Shown here piece after piece: positions 17,723 through 25,958 of a stretch of 64,000 nucleotides of DNA. The stretch covers positions 1,984,001 through 2,048,000 of the forward strand of contig OZ241383.1 of assembly GCA_965200775.1 (NCBI GenBank), in the 5' to 3' direction. Numbering within the stretch: position 1 is the first letter of the stretch; each line of letters opens with the position of its first letter. The translations under genes and the position numbers were made by a program. The DNA is from Poriferisocius sp965200775 (lineage in GTDB: Bacteria; Actinomycetota; Acidimicrobiia; Acidimicrobiales; Bin134). The notes below the pieces were generated by a model. It was not told where the DNA came from. It saw nothing but the letters and a program-made list of their open reading frames with translations, and ran no database searches.

Positions 17723-18946
17723 ATGCGAATCCTCTTTGCCGACAGCCTGGATGGCAGTGCCATCGAACGGCTGAGCGCAGGGGGAGACACCTGCGTGGTG
17801 GAACCGTCCCTCACCTCCGAGACCCTGCCCGACCACATTGCCGGGTACGACGTTCTGGTTGTGCGGAGCACCAAGGTCACCGCCGCAACCCTGGAGGCCG
17901 GCAACCAGCTCGGGTTGGTGGTTAGGGCCGGGGCGGGAACCAACACGATCGACGTCAACCGGGCCGCCGAGTTGGGAGTGTTCGTTTGCAACGTGCCCGG
18001 CCGCAACGCCATCGCAGTGGCCGAGCTGGCCCTCGGGCTCATGTTCGCCATCGACCGTCACATCGCCCCTGCTACCGCCGACCTCCGGGCCGGTGACTGG
18101 AACAAGAAGTCCTACAGCCGGGCTCGGGGGTTATACGGGTCCACCCTGGGCATCATCGGAATGGGATCGATCGGCCTCGAGGTGGCTCAGCGGGCAGAGG
18201 CCTGCGGCATTCAGGTGATTACCGAGCGGCGGGAGGGTCGGTCCTACTCGGTGCTGCATCGGATGGCCGACATCGGGGTGAGCGAGGTATCCAGCCGGGC
18301 TGAGCTGCTGGCGGCGAGCGACATCGTGTCCCTCCATGTCCCCGGCTGCGAGGCCACCGACTCCATGGTGGACGCCGAATTCCTTGCTGCCATGAAGCCC
18401 GACGCCATCCTCATCAACACCAGCCGGGGCGAGGTGGTGGACGAGGCGGCACTGCTGGCCGCGCTGGACTCCACCGGCCTGCGGGCCGGCCTCGACGTGT
18501 TCTCCGACGAACCATCGGCAGGCGTCGGGCGCATCTGTTCCCCGTTGGCCCGCCACCCGAAGGTGACCGCCACCCATCACATTGGCGCCTCCACCCAGCA
18601 GGCTCAGACGGCGGTGGCCGAGGCCACAGCGGATGCAATAGAGACCTACCGCTTGGGCAACGTGGTGGACTGCGTGAACCTGGAAAAGGCCCCGAAGCGA
18701 ACCGCCACGCTGAGCGTCCGCCACCACGACCGAGTGGGCGTGCTGGCCTGCGTTCTTCAGGCCCTGAGCCAACGGCACCTTAACGTGGCCAACATGCAAA
18801 ACTGGATCTTCTCCGGCTCGGAGGCTGCGGTGGCGGTCATCGAGGTTTCAGGCCGGGTTGACGACCATCTTCTGAGCGCGCTGGGGAGCATCGACCACGT
18901 CATCGGCGTTTCGCTGCTCGATGCGACCACGGGATGTGGGCAATGA
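17723..18946 (+). CDS. serA: D-3-phosphoglycerate dehydrogenase with C-terminal ACT domain
   Basis: 407 residues from an ATG. The 2-hydroxyacid dehydrogenase core has VRAGAGTNTIDV, the NAD loop GIIGMGSIGLEVA, and the Arg/Glu/His catalytic set in NTSRGEVVDE, DVFSDEP and THHIGAST. An ACT-like regulatory domain (~325-400, RHHDRVGVLACVLQALSQRHLNVANMQN) follows. It makes 3-phosphohydroxypyruvate, the first committed step of serine synthesis. The ACT domain suggests serine feedback. The stop overlaps the DUF1015 start (ATGA). A SerA + DUF1015 pair is a recurrent arrangement, which supports both calls. Confidence 0.93.
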   Translation: MRILFADSLDGSAIERLSAGGDTCVVEPSLTSETLPDHIAGYDVLVVRSTKVTAATLEAGNQLGLVVRAGAGTNTIDVNRAAELGVFVCNVPGRNAIAVAELALGLMFAIDRHIAPATADLRAGDWNKKSYSRARGLYGSTLGIIGMGSIGLEVAQRAEACGIQVITERREGRSYSVLHRMADIGVSEVSSRAELLAASDIVSLHVPGCEATDSMVDAEFLAAMKPDAILINTSRGEVVDEAALLAALDSTGLRAGLDVFSDEPSAGVGRICSPLARHPKVTATHHIGASTQQAQTAVAEATADAIETYRLGNVVDCVNLEKAPKRTATLSVRHHDRVGVLACVLQALSQRHLNVANMQNWIFSGSEAAVAVIEVSGRVDDHLLSALGSIDHVIGVSLLDATTGCGQ

Positions 18947-20226
18947 CCGATACCCTCCGGGCCAACAGCATTGCGTCTCCGCGTGAGACGGTGGTCGCCC
19001 CCTTCGCCGGGTGGATGGTGCATCCCGACTGGGCGGGGCGAGTGATCAGCCGGGCGTACGACAACCTAACGCCCGAACAGCGCCGAGCCTTGGTGTCGGG
19101 CAATCCGTACAGCTACATGAACGTGACCCGCAGCCGTGAGGACATAGCCGGTAATGCCAACCTCTCCATGGGCGAACTGGTGGCGTTGGGCGCCGGGTCT
19201 CTCTCCCGCCTCCTCATGGCCAGGGTTTTCGTTCCCACCGGCCGGCCGGCCCTTTACCTGTATCGCATGACCCGCAAGCAGGATACCCAGACCGGGGTGG
19301 TGGGCACGGTCCCGGTGCAGGGCTTTAATGACGGTCGCATCCGCATCCACGAGAGGGTCAAGGACGACCGGGCCGACCTGCTAGCTGCTCACCTTATGGG
19401 GGTCGGTGCCACCTCCAGCCCGGTGACCATGACCATCCGGTCCTCCTCCCAACTGGAGAAGAAGCTCTTCGAGATCACCTCCACCACGCCTGCCGATCTG
19501 GAGTTCGGATCCACCCTGGTACGCCACGAGATCTGGACCGTGCCCGAGGCCCACTCCTCCTCATTGGTGGAGGCGTTGGCCGGCCAGACGCTGTACGTCG
19601 CCGACGGCCACCACCGCTCGGCCGCCGCGGTGCGGGCCCTGGCCGCAGAACCGGACAACCCGGAGTTGGCCCGGACCCTGGCCGTGGTGTTCCCCGACCA
19701 ACAGCTTCAGGTGCAGGCGTTCCACCGGCTGGCCGTCGACCAACACTCCCGGAGCACGCAGGACTGCCTTGCCGCTCTGGCCGACGCCGCCGAAGTCACC
19801 CCGGTGTCCGGCAGTTCGGGGGCCCGCCCCCGGCAAAAGGGTATGGCCGGCATGTACCTGGGGGGTTCGTGGCACCGGCTGGAGCTGCCCGAGGTGAGGG
19901 ACAGCAGATCGTTGGGCAAGCTGGACGTCGAGCGGCTACGCCAAACCATCATCGGCCCGGTGCTGGACGCGGAGGAGTCCGGCAACCCCAAAGCGGTGGA
20001 TTACCTGCCGGCCTCTGCCGGTCTGGACGAGCTGGCCCGCCGGTGCGACGCCGAAAACAGGGTGGGGTTCGTGCTGCATCCCCCCACGGTGCGCGATTTG
20101 ATGGCGGTGGCGGACGAGGGCGGCCTCATGCCTCCCAAGTCGAGCTTCTTCGCCCCAAAGCCACGCTCCGGGGTATTCCTGCGGGTTCTGGGCCGGGGGG
20201 CCACCGCCCATCTTCCCCCCTCGTAA
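18943..20226 (+). CDS. DUF1015 family protein
   Basis: 427 residues, start chosen at the ATG (18943) overlapping the serA stop; an in-frame ATG 9 bp earlier is possible. DUF1015 hallmarks are present: VVAPFAGWMVHPDWA near the N-terminus, NPYSYMNVTRS, the central YVADGHHRSAAAVR, and the C-terminal LMPPKSSFFAPKPRSGVFLR. The family (PF06245) is widely linked to serA and serine metabolism, but its activity is not settled; a kinase-like or serine-handling role has been suggested. Tight coupling to serA is the strongest functional clue here. Confidence 0.92.
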   Translation: MTDTLRANSIASPRETVVAPFAGWMVHPDWAGRVISRAYDNLTPEQRRALVSGNPYSYMNVTRSREDIAGNANLSMGELVALGAGSLSRLLMARVFVPTGRPALYLYRMTRKQDTQTGVVGTVPVQGFNDGRIRIHERVKDDRADLLAAHLMGVGATSSPVTMTIRSSSQLEKKLFEITSTTPADLEFGSTLVRHEIWTVPEAHSSSLVEALAGQTLYVADGHHRSAAAVRALAAEPDNPELARTLAVVFPDQQLQVQAFHRLAVDQHSRSTQDCLAALADAAEVTPVSGSSGARPRQKGMAGMYLGGSWHRLELPEVRDSRSLGKLDVERLRQTIIGPVLDAEESGNPKAVDYLPASAGLDELARRCDAENRVGFVLHPPTVRDLMAVADEGGLMPPKSSFFAPKPRSGVFLRVLGRGATAHLPPS

Positions 20227-20304
20227 GGCGCCCTTGCTTTCGCTCTCAAAGAGGGCTGTGAACGGGAAAAGCGCCGGCCCTCATGGGGCAGTACGGTTGT
20301 TGTC

Positions 20305-21486
20305 GTGTTGATCTCCTCGGACTCCCATGTGGTTGAACCCGGTGACCTGTGGCTGGAGCGGCTCCCCCAGCGCCTAAAGGATCGGGCCCCCCGGGCCGTA
20401 CAGGACCCGGGCAATCACTACTGGTACTTCGAAGCCCCCGAGATGGGCCGCGGGGTCAACCTGACCCTCTCCCGCAACGCCGGTATCTCCATGCAGGAGG
20501 TGGATGCCGTGCTGGCCGGCGACCCCGACGCCTGGGTGGGGGTGACGGGAGGCCACGATCCCACCACCCGGCTGGTGGACATGTGGGCTGACAACACCAT
20601 TGCCGACGTGCTCTACCCCACCGCCGGGCTCTCCCTTTTGCAATACGACGATGTCGAGCTTCAGCTCGCCTGCATCCAGGTGTACAACGACTGGCTGGCC
20701 GAGTTCTGCGCCACGGACCCAGACCGGCTTATCGGAATCGCCATGATCCCCACCTGGGACATCGAGGTGGGATTGAGCGAGTTGAACCGGAGCGGAGACA
20801 TGGGCCTGCGGGGCGCCATCATGTGGAGTTCCCCTCCCGACACCCGGGAGTACAGCTTCTTCTCCGACCGCTACGACCCGCTGTGGGCCGCTGCCGCCGA
20901 GCGGTCGATACCCATCTCAATCCACATCCTGGCCGGCCATCGATCCCGGGGCATCAGCAAATACGGGGTAACCGTGGAGGACACGTACTACTTCGGAATC
21001 ACATCGCGTGACGAGCTAGCCCGCACCGTGGCTGAGATGATCGCCGCCGGGGTGTTCGAGCGCCACCCCGACCTGCGGATTGTGGCCGCCGAGGGGGGCA
21101 TCGAGTACGCCGCCCGGCTGGAGCAGAGGCTCGACCTCACCTACCAGGGAGCGTGGGGAGCGATCGACGACCGGCTGGATATGCTCCCGTCGGAGTACTT
21201 CCGGCGCAACGTGTACCTCACCTACATCGAGGACGCCATCGGGCTGAACAACCTGCGGTTCACCGGATGCGACCACTTCATGTGGTCGAGCGACTATCCC
21301 CACGGGGCGGCGACATGGCCCCGGTCGCAGGAGATGACCACCCAGGAGTTCGACGACGCCGGGGTGAGCGAGGCCGATCGGCGCAAGCTGACCCTCACCA
21401 ACGTGGCAGAGCTGTACGGCATCGATGTGGAAGCGGTGAGCGAGCCGTCCCCGGTGACCGCCGGACGGATGGCCTCGGTTAGTTGA
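20305..21486 (+). CDS. amidohydrolase family protein (TIM-barrel metal-dependent hydrolase)
   Basis: 393 residues from a GTG. This is an ACMSD-like amidohydrolase_2 barrel: ISSDSHVVEPGDLW at the N-terminus (metal-binding strand 1), VYNDWLAEFC, ISIHILAGH for the strand-5 His, and WSSDYPHGAATWP with the C-terminal catalytic Asp. The family does C-C or C-N hydrolysis/decarboxylation of carboxylic substrates. Two further members are at 29.8 and 31.5 kb. It follows the serA unit after 78 bp and overlaps the globin gene tail by 8 bp (convergent). Confidence 0.87.
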   Translation: MLISSDSHVVEPGDLWLERLPQRLKDRAPRAVQDPGNHYWYFEAPEMGRGVNLTLSRNAGISMQEVDAVLAGDPDAWVGVTGGHDPTTRLVDMWADNTIADVLYPTAGLSLLQYDDVELQLACIQVYNDWLAEFCATDPDRLIGIAMIPTWDIEVGLSELNRSGDMGLRGAIMWSSPPDTREYSFFSDRYDPLWAAAAERSIPISIHILAGHRSRGISKYGVTVEDTYYFGITSRDELARTVAEMIAAGVFERHPDLRIVAAEGGIEYAARLEQRLDLTYQGAWGAIDDRLDMLPSEYFRRNVYLTYIEDAIGLNNLRFTGCDHFMWSSDYPHGAATWPRSQEMTTQEFDDAGVSEADRRKLTLTNVAELYGIDVEAVSEPSPVTAGRMASVS

Positions 21487-21892
21487 CCGGCAGCCGCCGG
21501 GATCCCGACGGCGGTTCGGGAGGCTGTCGGTTGATGAGGTGGGTGGCGGCCGACTCGAAGTAGTCACCCATGGCCGAGGCGATGTCGTCGGGCAGGTCGG
21601 CAGCGGTCAGAGCGGCTCGCATGTGGTCCATCCAGGCATCCCGCTCGACGACGGTGATCTCGAACGGGGCGTGGCGCATCCGCAGCCGAGGGTGGCCCCG
21701 CTCGTTGCTGTAGTGGGTCGGCCCACCCCAGTACTGGGCCAGGAACCCGGCCAGTCGAAACCGGGCCGGGCCCAAGTCCTCGGGATACAGCGGGCGCAAC
21801 ACCGGATCGGAAGCCACCCCGTCGTAGAAGCGGTCCACCAGCTGATCGAAGAACTCCTGGCCGCCGACCGCGTCGTACACCGACTGCTCCAT
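21479..21892 (-). CDS. glbO: group II truncated hemoglobin
   Basis: 137 residues. It has the 2-over-2 globin pattern of GlbO: SVYDAVGGQEFFDQLVDRFYDGVASDP, LYPEDLGPARFRLAGFLAQYWGGPTHYSNERGHP with the group II YWGGP block, then LRMRHAPFEI with the proximal His. Group II globins bind O2 tightly and are linked to oxygen handling and oxidative or nitrosative stress in actinobacteria. It begins immediately after the rmuC stop, so they are co-transcribed; its last 8 bases overlap the amidohydrolase end. Confidence 0.93.
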   Translation of the reverse strand: MEQSVYDAVGGQEFFDQLVDRFYDGVASDPVLRPLYPEDLGPARFRLAGFLAQYWGGPTHYSNERGHPRLRMRHAPFEITVVERDAWMDHMRAALTAADLPDDIASAMGDYFESAATHLINRQPPEPPSGSRRLPVN

Positions 21893-23440
21893 CTAGGCCA
21901 GCCCTTCGGTGGTCCTCGAGGCATCAGCACCGGCATCGCCTTCGGTGGTCCTCGGGACATCAGCACCGGCATCGCTCGTACCGGCACCGTTGGCATCAGG
22001 TGGTGCCGGTAGCGCCGGGGGTGCCGTGCCCGATTCGGAGTCGGCCAACTCGGGAGCCACCACCGCCCGAATGCTCGCCTCCACCGAGGTGGCCGATTCG
22101 ATCGGCTTGGAACCGGAGGCAACCCCCCAGTCCTCGAACTTCCGGGCCCTGGGAAGCACACGCCCCTCCAGCGATCCGATGCTGGAGTTGTAGGCGTTTA
22201 CCGCCTGAGTCAACCCCCGGCCCACCCCGGCGACATTGCCGACATAGGTTCGGAGGCTGGCGTACAGGTCGGCCGCTCCGTCGGCGATCTTCTGTGCGTT
22301 CTCCTGGAGGTTCTGCTGCTGCCACGCCACCGCCACCGTACGCAGGAACGCCAGCAACAGGCCCGGGGTGGCGATGAGCACCCGGTGTTTCTGCCACGCT
22401 TCCTCCCACAGCGTGGGCTTCACGTCCATCGCCGCGTCGAGGATGGGATCGGCGGGCAAGAACATGACCACAAAGTTGGGGGAACCTTCAACCGCGGCCG
22501 CGTAGTCGCGTTTGCCCAGCGTCTCGGCGTGGTCCATGACGTCTCTGGCGTGGCTGCTCAGAAGTTCCGCTTGGAGCTTCTCATCCTCGGCGTGGTGGGC
22601 ATCGAGATAAGAGCTCAGCGGGGTCTTGGCGTCGATCACCACCTCGAGGCCGCCGGGGATGTGGACCACCGCATCGGGCCGTCCCTTCTTGTCATCTCCG
22701 GGCAGGGCCACGGTGGCCTGCTCGACAAAGTCGATGCGATCGCTCATCCCGGAGAGCTCCAGGATGTTGCGGAGCTGCTGCTCCCCCCACTGACCCCTGA
22801 TTTGCGGTGACCTCAGGGCTTCGCTCAGCCCGGTGGCGGTCTCCTGCAACAGGCTCACCTGGGTGCGCAATCCCTCGTAGGCCCCCCGGCGGTCCTTCTC
22901 CATCTCGACCACCTGCTTCTCGAACTTGTCCAGGTTCTCCTTCACCGGCTTGACCAGCTCGTCGATGGCCTTCTGGCGCTTCTCCAGATCGGTGTCGGTG
23001 AGCTTGCGCTGGTTCTCGAACTGCTCCTTGGCCTGCTCCAGGAAACTCTCGCTGTTGGTCTTCACCACGTCGGCGGCGATGCCCTTGAAGTGGGTCTCGA
23101 TCTGCTCCCGGGCCTTGGCCAGTTCCTCGGATCGAGCCTCGTGGTCGGCCTGGGCGGTGGCCAGTTGGCGGCGAGCAGTGTCCCGATCGTCTCGAACCTG
23201 GCCCAGTTCGTCTCGGGCTGCGTCCCGCTCGGCCCGGGCCTCGTCAAGCTGCCGATCGCGTTCGGAAAGCTGAACCTCCAACTGGGCAGCGGTGATCTTC
23301 AACTGTTCGTAGGCGTCCGGAGCGGACGAGCCTCCCGACCGGCCGGCCCGCCGACCGGCGAAAACCGGGGCCAGCAGAACGATGGCCACCACCGCGGCCA
23401 GAACCGCAACAATCAGCACGATTAGCAAAGCTGTGTTCAC
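21893..23440 (-). CDS. rmuC: DNA recombination protein RmuC
   Basis: 515 residues. An N-terminal membrane anchor (~3-27, LLIVLIVAVLAAVVAIVLLA) leads to a long charged coiled coil (~45-190). The RmuC nuclease-like domain covers ~210-430, with RGQWGEQQLRNILELSGM and DAVVHIPGGLEVVIDAKTPLSSYLDA. Family members limit recombination or sequence inversion at short repeats. The last ~85 residues are a low-complexity tail ending in two near-identical DAGAD..RTTEG repeats. It precedes glbO with no gap. Confidence 0.92.
   Translation of the reverse strand: MNTALLIVLIVAVLAAVVAIVLLAPVFAGRRAGRSGGSSAPDAYEQLKITAAQLEVQLSERDRQLDEARAERDAARDELGQVRDDRDTARRQLATAQADHEARSEELAKAREQIETHFKGIAADVVKTNSESFLEQAKEQFENQRKLTDTDLEKRQKAIDELVKPVKENLDKFEKQVVEMEKDRRGAYEGLRTQVSLLQETATGLSEALRSPQIRGQWGEQQLRNILELSGMSDRIDFVEQATVALPGDDKKGRPDAVVHIPGGLEVVIDAKTPLSSYLDAHHAEDEKLQAELLSSHARDVMDHAETLGKRDYAAAVEGSPNFVVMFLPADPILDAAMDVKPTLWEEAWQKHRVLIATPGLLLAFLRTVAVAWQQQNLQENAQKIADGAADLYASLRTYVGNVAGVGRGLTQAVNAYNSSIGSLEGRVLPRARKFEDWGVASGSKPIESATSVEASIRAVVAPELADSESGTAPPALPAPPDANGAGTSDAGADVPRTTEGDAGADASRTTEGLA
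21903..21974. repeat. two 36-bp tandem repeats in the rmuC 3' end
   Basis: Copies at 21903-21938 and 21939-21974 differ at two positions. Each starts CCTTCGGTGGTCCTCG on the + strand and encodes a 12-residue block of the RmuC tail (DAGAD-x-x-RTTEG). The period is a multiple of three, so the frame is kept. It looks like a local slippage or duplication product at the end of the reading frame. Confidence 0.8.
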
Positions 23441-23527
23441 GGGTCCGCATTGTAGAGAGCGCCGGTGACAGATTGTCCCCCACCACGTCTAACCTGCAAT
23501 TGAACGCCAATACCGAGGGAGGCTCCG

Positions 23528-24604
23528 ATGACCCAGATGAACGAGATCGGCTTCTACACCCTGGCCGGAGCGCCCGAGACGCCCCGTGAGCTGATCGACG
23601 AGGTGCGCCAGGCCGAAGAGCTGGGCATCGGCAACGTGTTCATCAGCGAACGCCTCAACATCAAGGAGGCCGCCACCGTATCGGGAGCGGTGGGCGTGGC
23701 TGCCGCCAACATGGGCATCGCCACCGCTGCCACCAACCACCACACCCGTCACCCGGTGGTGACCGGGGCCTACGCCATGACCATGCACAAGCTGACCGGG
23801 GGACGCTTCTGTCTCGGCATCGGCCGGGGGGTGGACCTCATGTCGATGGCCTTCGGCCTCCAGCCCATAACCACCGCCCAGATGGAGGACTTCGTCGGCC
23901 TCATGCGTCGATTGTGGGCCGGTGAGACCATCTTCAACCACGACGGGCCAGCGGGGTCGTTCCCGGTGTTGACGCTGCGGGGAGCGGGCAGCGAGCACAT
24001 CCCGATGGCGCTAACCGCTTTCGGTCCCAACTCGCTGGCCCTCGGCGGGCGATGCTTCGACGCCGTGGTGCTTCACACCTTCTTCACCGACGAGACCACC
24101 GCCCGGGTTGCGGCCGCGGTCAGGCAGTCGGCGGTCGAATCCGGTCGGGACCCCGATGCGGTGAAGGTGTGGTCGTGTTTCGCCACCATCGGCGACCACC
24201 TTCCCGAGGACATCCGGCTGAAGAAGACGGTAGGGCGCATGGCCACCTACCTCCAGGGTTACCCCGATCTAATGGTTCGCACCAACAACTGGGATCCGGC
24301 GGTGATCGAGCGGTTCCAGGCCGATCCAGTAGTGGCCGGCATCGGGGGGGCCATCGATCAGGCCGCGACCACCGAGCAGCTCGAACACATAGCCGGGCTC
24401 ATCCCCGAAGAGTGGCTTGCCCCGGCAGCTACCGGAACCCCCGCCCAGTGCGTGGAGCGGATCAGGGGTCAGTTCGACCTGGGCTGCGACGGCGTTATTC
24501 TCCACGGCGCCAGTCCCGACCAGCTACGACCCATCGTGGAGGAGTACGCCCGCACCCGCCCCACCGGCCGGTTCGACCACCTTCCCGCCAACCCCGGCGG
24601 CTGA
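23528..24604 (+). CDS. LLM class F420-dependent oxidoreductase (TIGR03857-like)
   Basis: 358 residues from ATG with GGAGG just upstream. It opens NEIGFYTLAGAPETPRELIDEV and has FISERLNIKEAATVSGAV, TNHHTRHPVV and GRFCLGIGRGVDLMSMAFG, the pattern of the TIGR03857 actinobacterial subgroup of the luciferase-like fold. It probably uses F420. It stands alone on this strand, 87 bp from the divergent rmuC start. Confidence 0.88.
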   Translation: MTQMNEIGFYTLAGAPETPRELIDEVRQAEELGIGNVFISERLNIKEAATVSGAVGVAAANMGIATAATNHHTRHPVVTGAYAMTMHKLTGGRFCLGIGRGVDLMSMAFGLQPITTAQMEDFVGLMRRLWAGETIFNHDGPAGSFPVLTLRGAGSEHIPMALTAFGPNSLALGGRCFDAVVLHTFFTDETTARVAAAVRQSAVESGRDPDAVKVWSCFATIGDHLPEDIRLKKTVGRMATYLQGYPDLMVRTNNWDPAVIERFQADPVVAGIGGAIDQAATTEQLEHIAGLIPEEWLAPAATGTPAQCVERIRGQFDLGCDGVILHGASPDQLRPIVEEYARTRPTGRFDHLPANPGG

Positions 24605-24638
24605 CGACTCCACCATCCCCGACCGGTTCTCCAGGTCC

Positions 24639-24757
24639 TCAGGTCTGCGGATTTGCCACTGGGTTCAACCACTCCAACTCGGTGAAGCGGGCAAAATCGG
24701 GTGGAACGGGCTCTGGTCGTCCACTGCATAGAGCAGGATGTTGGCATCAACCAGCAC
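24639..24757 (-). pseudogene. VapC-type PIN toxin remnant with internal deletion and frame change
   Basis: Seven bases after the antitoxin stop a GTG opens VLVDANILLYAVDDQSPFH, the N-terminal PIN-domain strand with the first acidic residue of VapC. In the next frame, directly abutting, is DFARFTELEWLNPVA, the usual PIN C-terminus (FxRFxxLxWxNP). About 100 residues of the middle, with the other catalytic acids, are missing, and the original frame stops after 30 codons (24665). The toxin is thus dead by an out-of-frame internal deletion. Confidence 0.7.
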
Positions 24758-24763
24758 TTGAGT

Positions 24764-24994
24764 TCACCGGGCCTCGGGGCCTTCGAGAAGGTCAATGGCA
24801 TCGGCCACGTTGCTCACATCAATTCGCAGCCCCATCGAATGCGTCTGCTGCACGAATGGCACCTGCTCCTCTGCTTCAAGCAACCCTCGACGGACCAGGT
24901 GATTGACCGCCTCCGACACCCCCATCCCACTTTCTCGGCGCACCTGAGCCAAAGCCTTGGCGTTGTCCGCGTCGAACTCAATCGTGGTTCTCAT
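24764..24994 (-). CDS. VapB-type antitoxin (orphan)
   Basis: 76 residues: MRTTIEFDADNAKALAQVRRESGMGVSEAVNHLVRRGL is a ribbon-helix-helix DNA-binding N-terminus. The C-terminal ~35 residues (QQTHSMGLRIDVSNVADAIDLLEG) are the usual flexible toxin-binding region. The stop lies 7 bp before the start of a VapC remnant, the standard order for the module. As the toxin is destroyed, the antitoxin may persist as an autorepressor or as an anti-addiction factor. Confidence 0.8.
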   Translation of the reverse strand: MRTTIEFDADNAKALAQVRRESGMGVSEAVNHLVRRGLLEAEEQVPFVQQTHSMGLRIDVSNVADAIDLLEGPEAR

Positions 24995-25115
24995 GCGCTG
25001 ATTCTAACATTTGTGTGTGGATAATCATGCACGTGAATGCTGCCCTCTGGAGTCAACCAAGTCTGCGACCATCCTCGGCTCGCGAGGGAGCTGAGGGCGT
25101 CAGGGGTATAGCGTC

Positions 25116-25958
25116 GTGGCGGTGCAAGTTGTGATGACGAAGGTTGCTGGACTCGAGATGCGGGAGTTGACCGGTGGATCGGGCGACCCGCTGGTGATGC
25201 TGCACCACTCGTTCGGCAACCCCGGATGGATGCCCGTCCACGAGGCCCTTGCCGCCCGCTACGCCGTCCACGCCCTCGACCTTCCCGGCTACGGCGGCCC
25301 GGAGGGGTCGGAGCGGCCCGACTGGGCCCGCCATCCCCGAGATCTGGGCCTGCTGGTGGGCCAGTGGTTGCGGGCCCTTGGGCTCGGCCCGGTGGAACTG
25401 GTGGGGTGCGGCTTCGGCGGGTGGGTTGCGGCTGAGCTGGCCACCATGGCCCCCGAGATTCTCCGGCGACTGGTGCTGGTGGGAGCGGCCGGTCTGCTGC
25501 CCGAGCAAGGCCGCATCTTCGACCAGTTCCTGGTGTCGCACTCCGAGTACGTGCGGGCGGCGTTCTCCCGATCCGACATCTACGAGTCCATCTTCGAGAC
25601 CAACGGTGCCGAGCCGGGCGACACCCCTGGCCAAGGCGAGGCGGATAACGGCGCCCCGCAGGAGGGGATCGCCGATGACACGTTGATCGCCTGGGACCTG
25701 AACCGGGAGATGACCACCAGGGTGGCGTGGAAGCCCTACATGTACAACCGCCGCCTCCGCCCCCTGCTGGGAGGTGTCAACGTGGATGCCCTTGTGGTGT
25801 GGGGGGAGAACGACGGCGTGGTACCGCTGGAGTGCGCCCACGCTTATGTCGAGGCCCTGCCCCGAGCCCGCCTCAAGATCGTCCCCGGCTGCGGCCACGC
25901 CGTCGACCTCGAAGCCCCCGAAGCGCTGGTCGCTGCCATAACCGGAGGAGAGAGCTGA
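25116..25958 (+). CDS. alpha/beta fold hydrolase with substituted nucleophile
   Basis: 280 residues from GTG (other in-frame GTG/ATG starts lie within seven codons). The fold is clear: MLHHSFGNPGWMPV oxyanion region, ALDLPGYGGPEG, VLVGAAGLLP, and the C-terminal PGCGHAVDLEAPEAL His. However, the nucleophile elbow reads VGCGFGGW, so the Ser of GxSxG is Gly. It may be a catalytically altered or Cys/water-assisted member. It is the first gene of a three-gene operon: its stop overlaps the LLM monooxygenase start (ATGA), which is followed by a cupin gene. Confidence 0.85.
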   Translation: MAVQVVMTKVAGLEMRELTGGSGDPLVMLHHSFGNPGWMPVHEALAARYAVHALDLPGYGGPEGSERPDWARHPRDLGLLVGQWLRALGLGPVELVGCGFGGWVAAELATMAPEILRRLVLVGAAGLLPEQGRIFDQFLVSHSEYVRAAFSRSDIYESIFETNGAEPGDTPGQGEADNGAPQEGIADDTLIAWDLNREMTTRVAWKPYMYNRRLRPLLGGVNVDALVVWGENDGVVPLECAHAYVEALPRARLKIVPGCGHAVDLEAPEALVAAITGGES

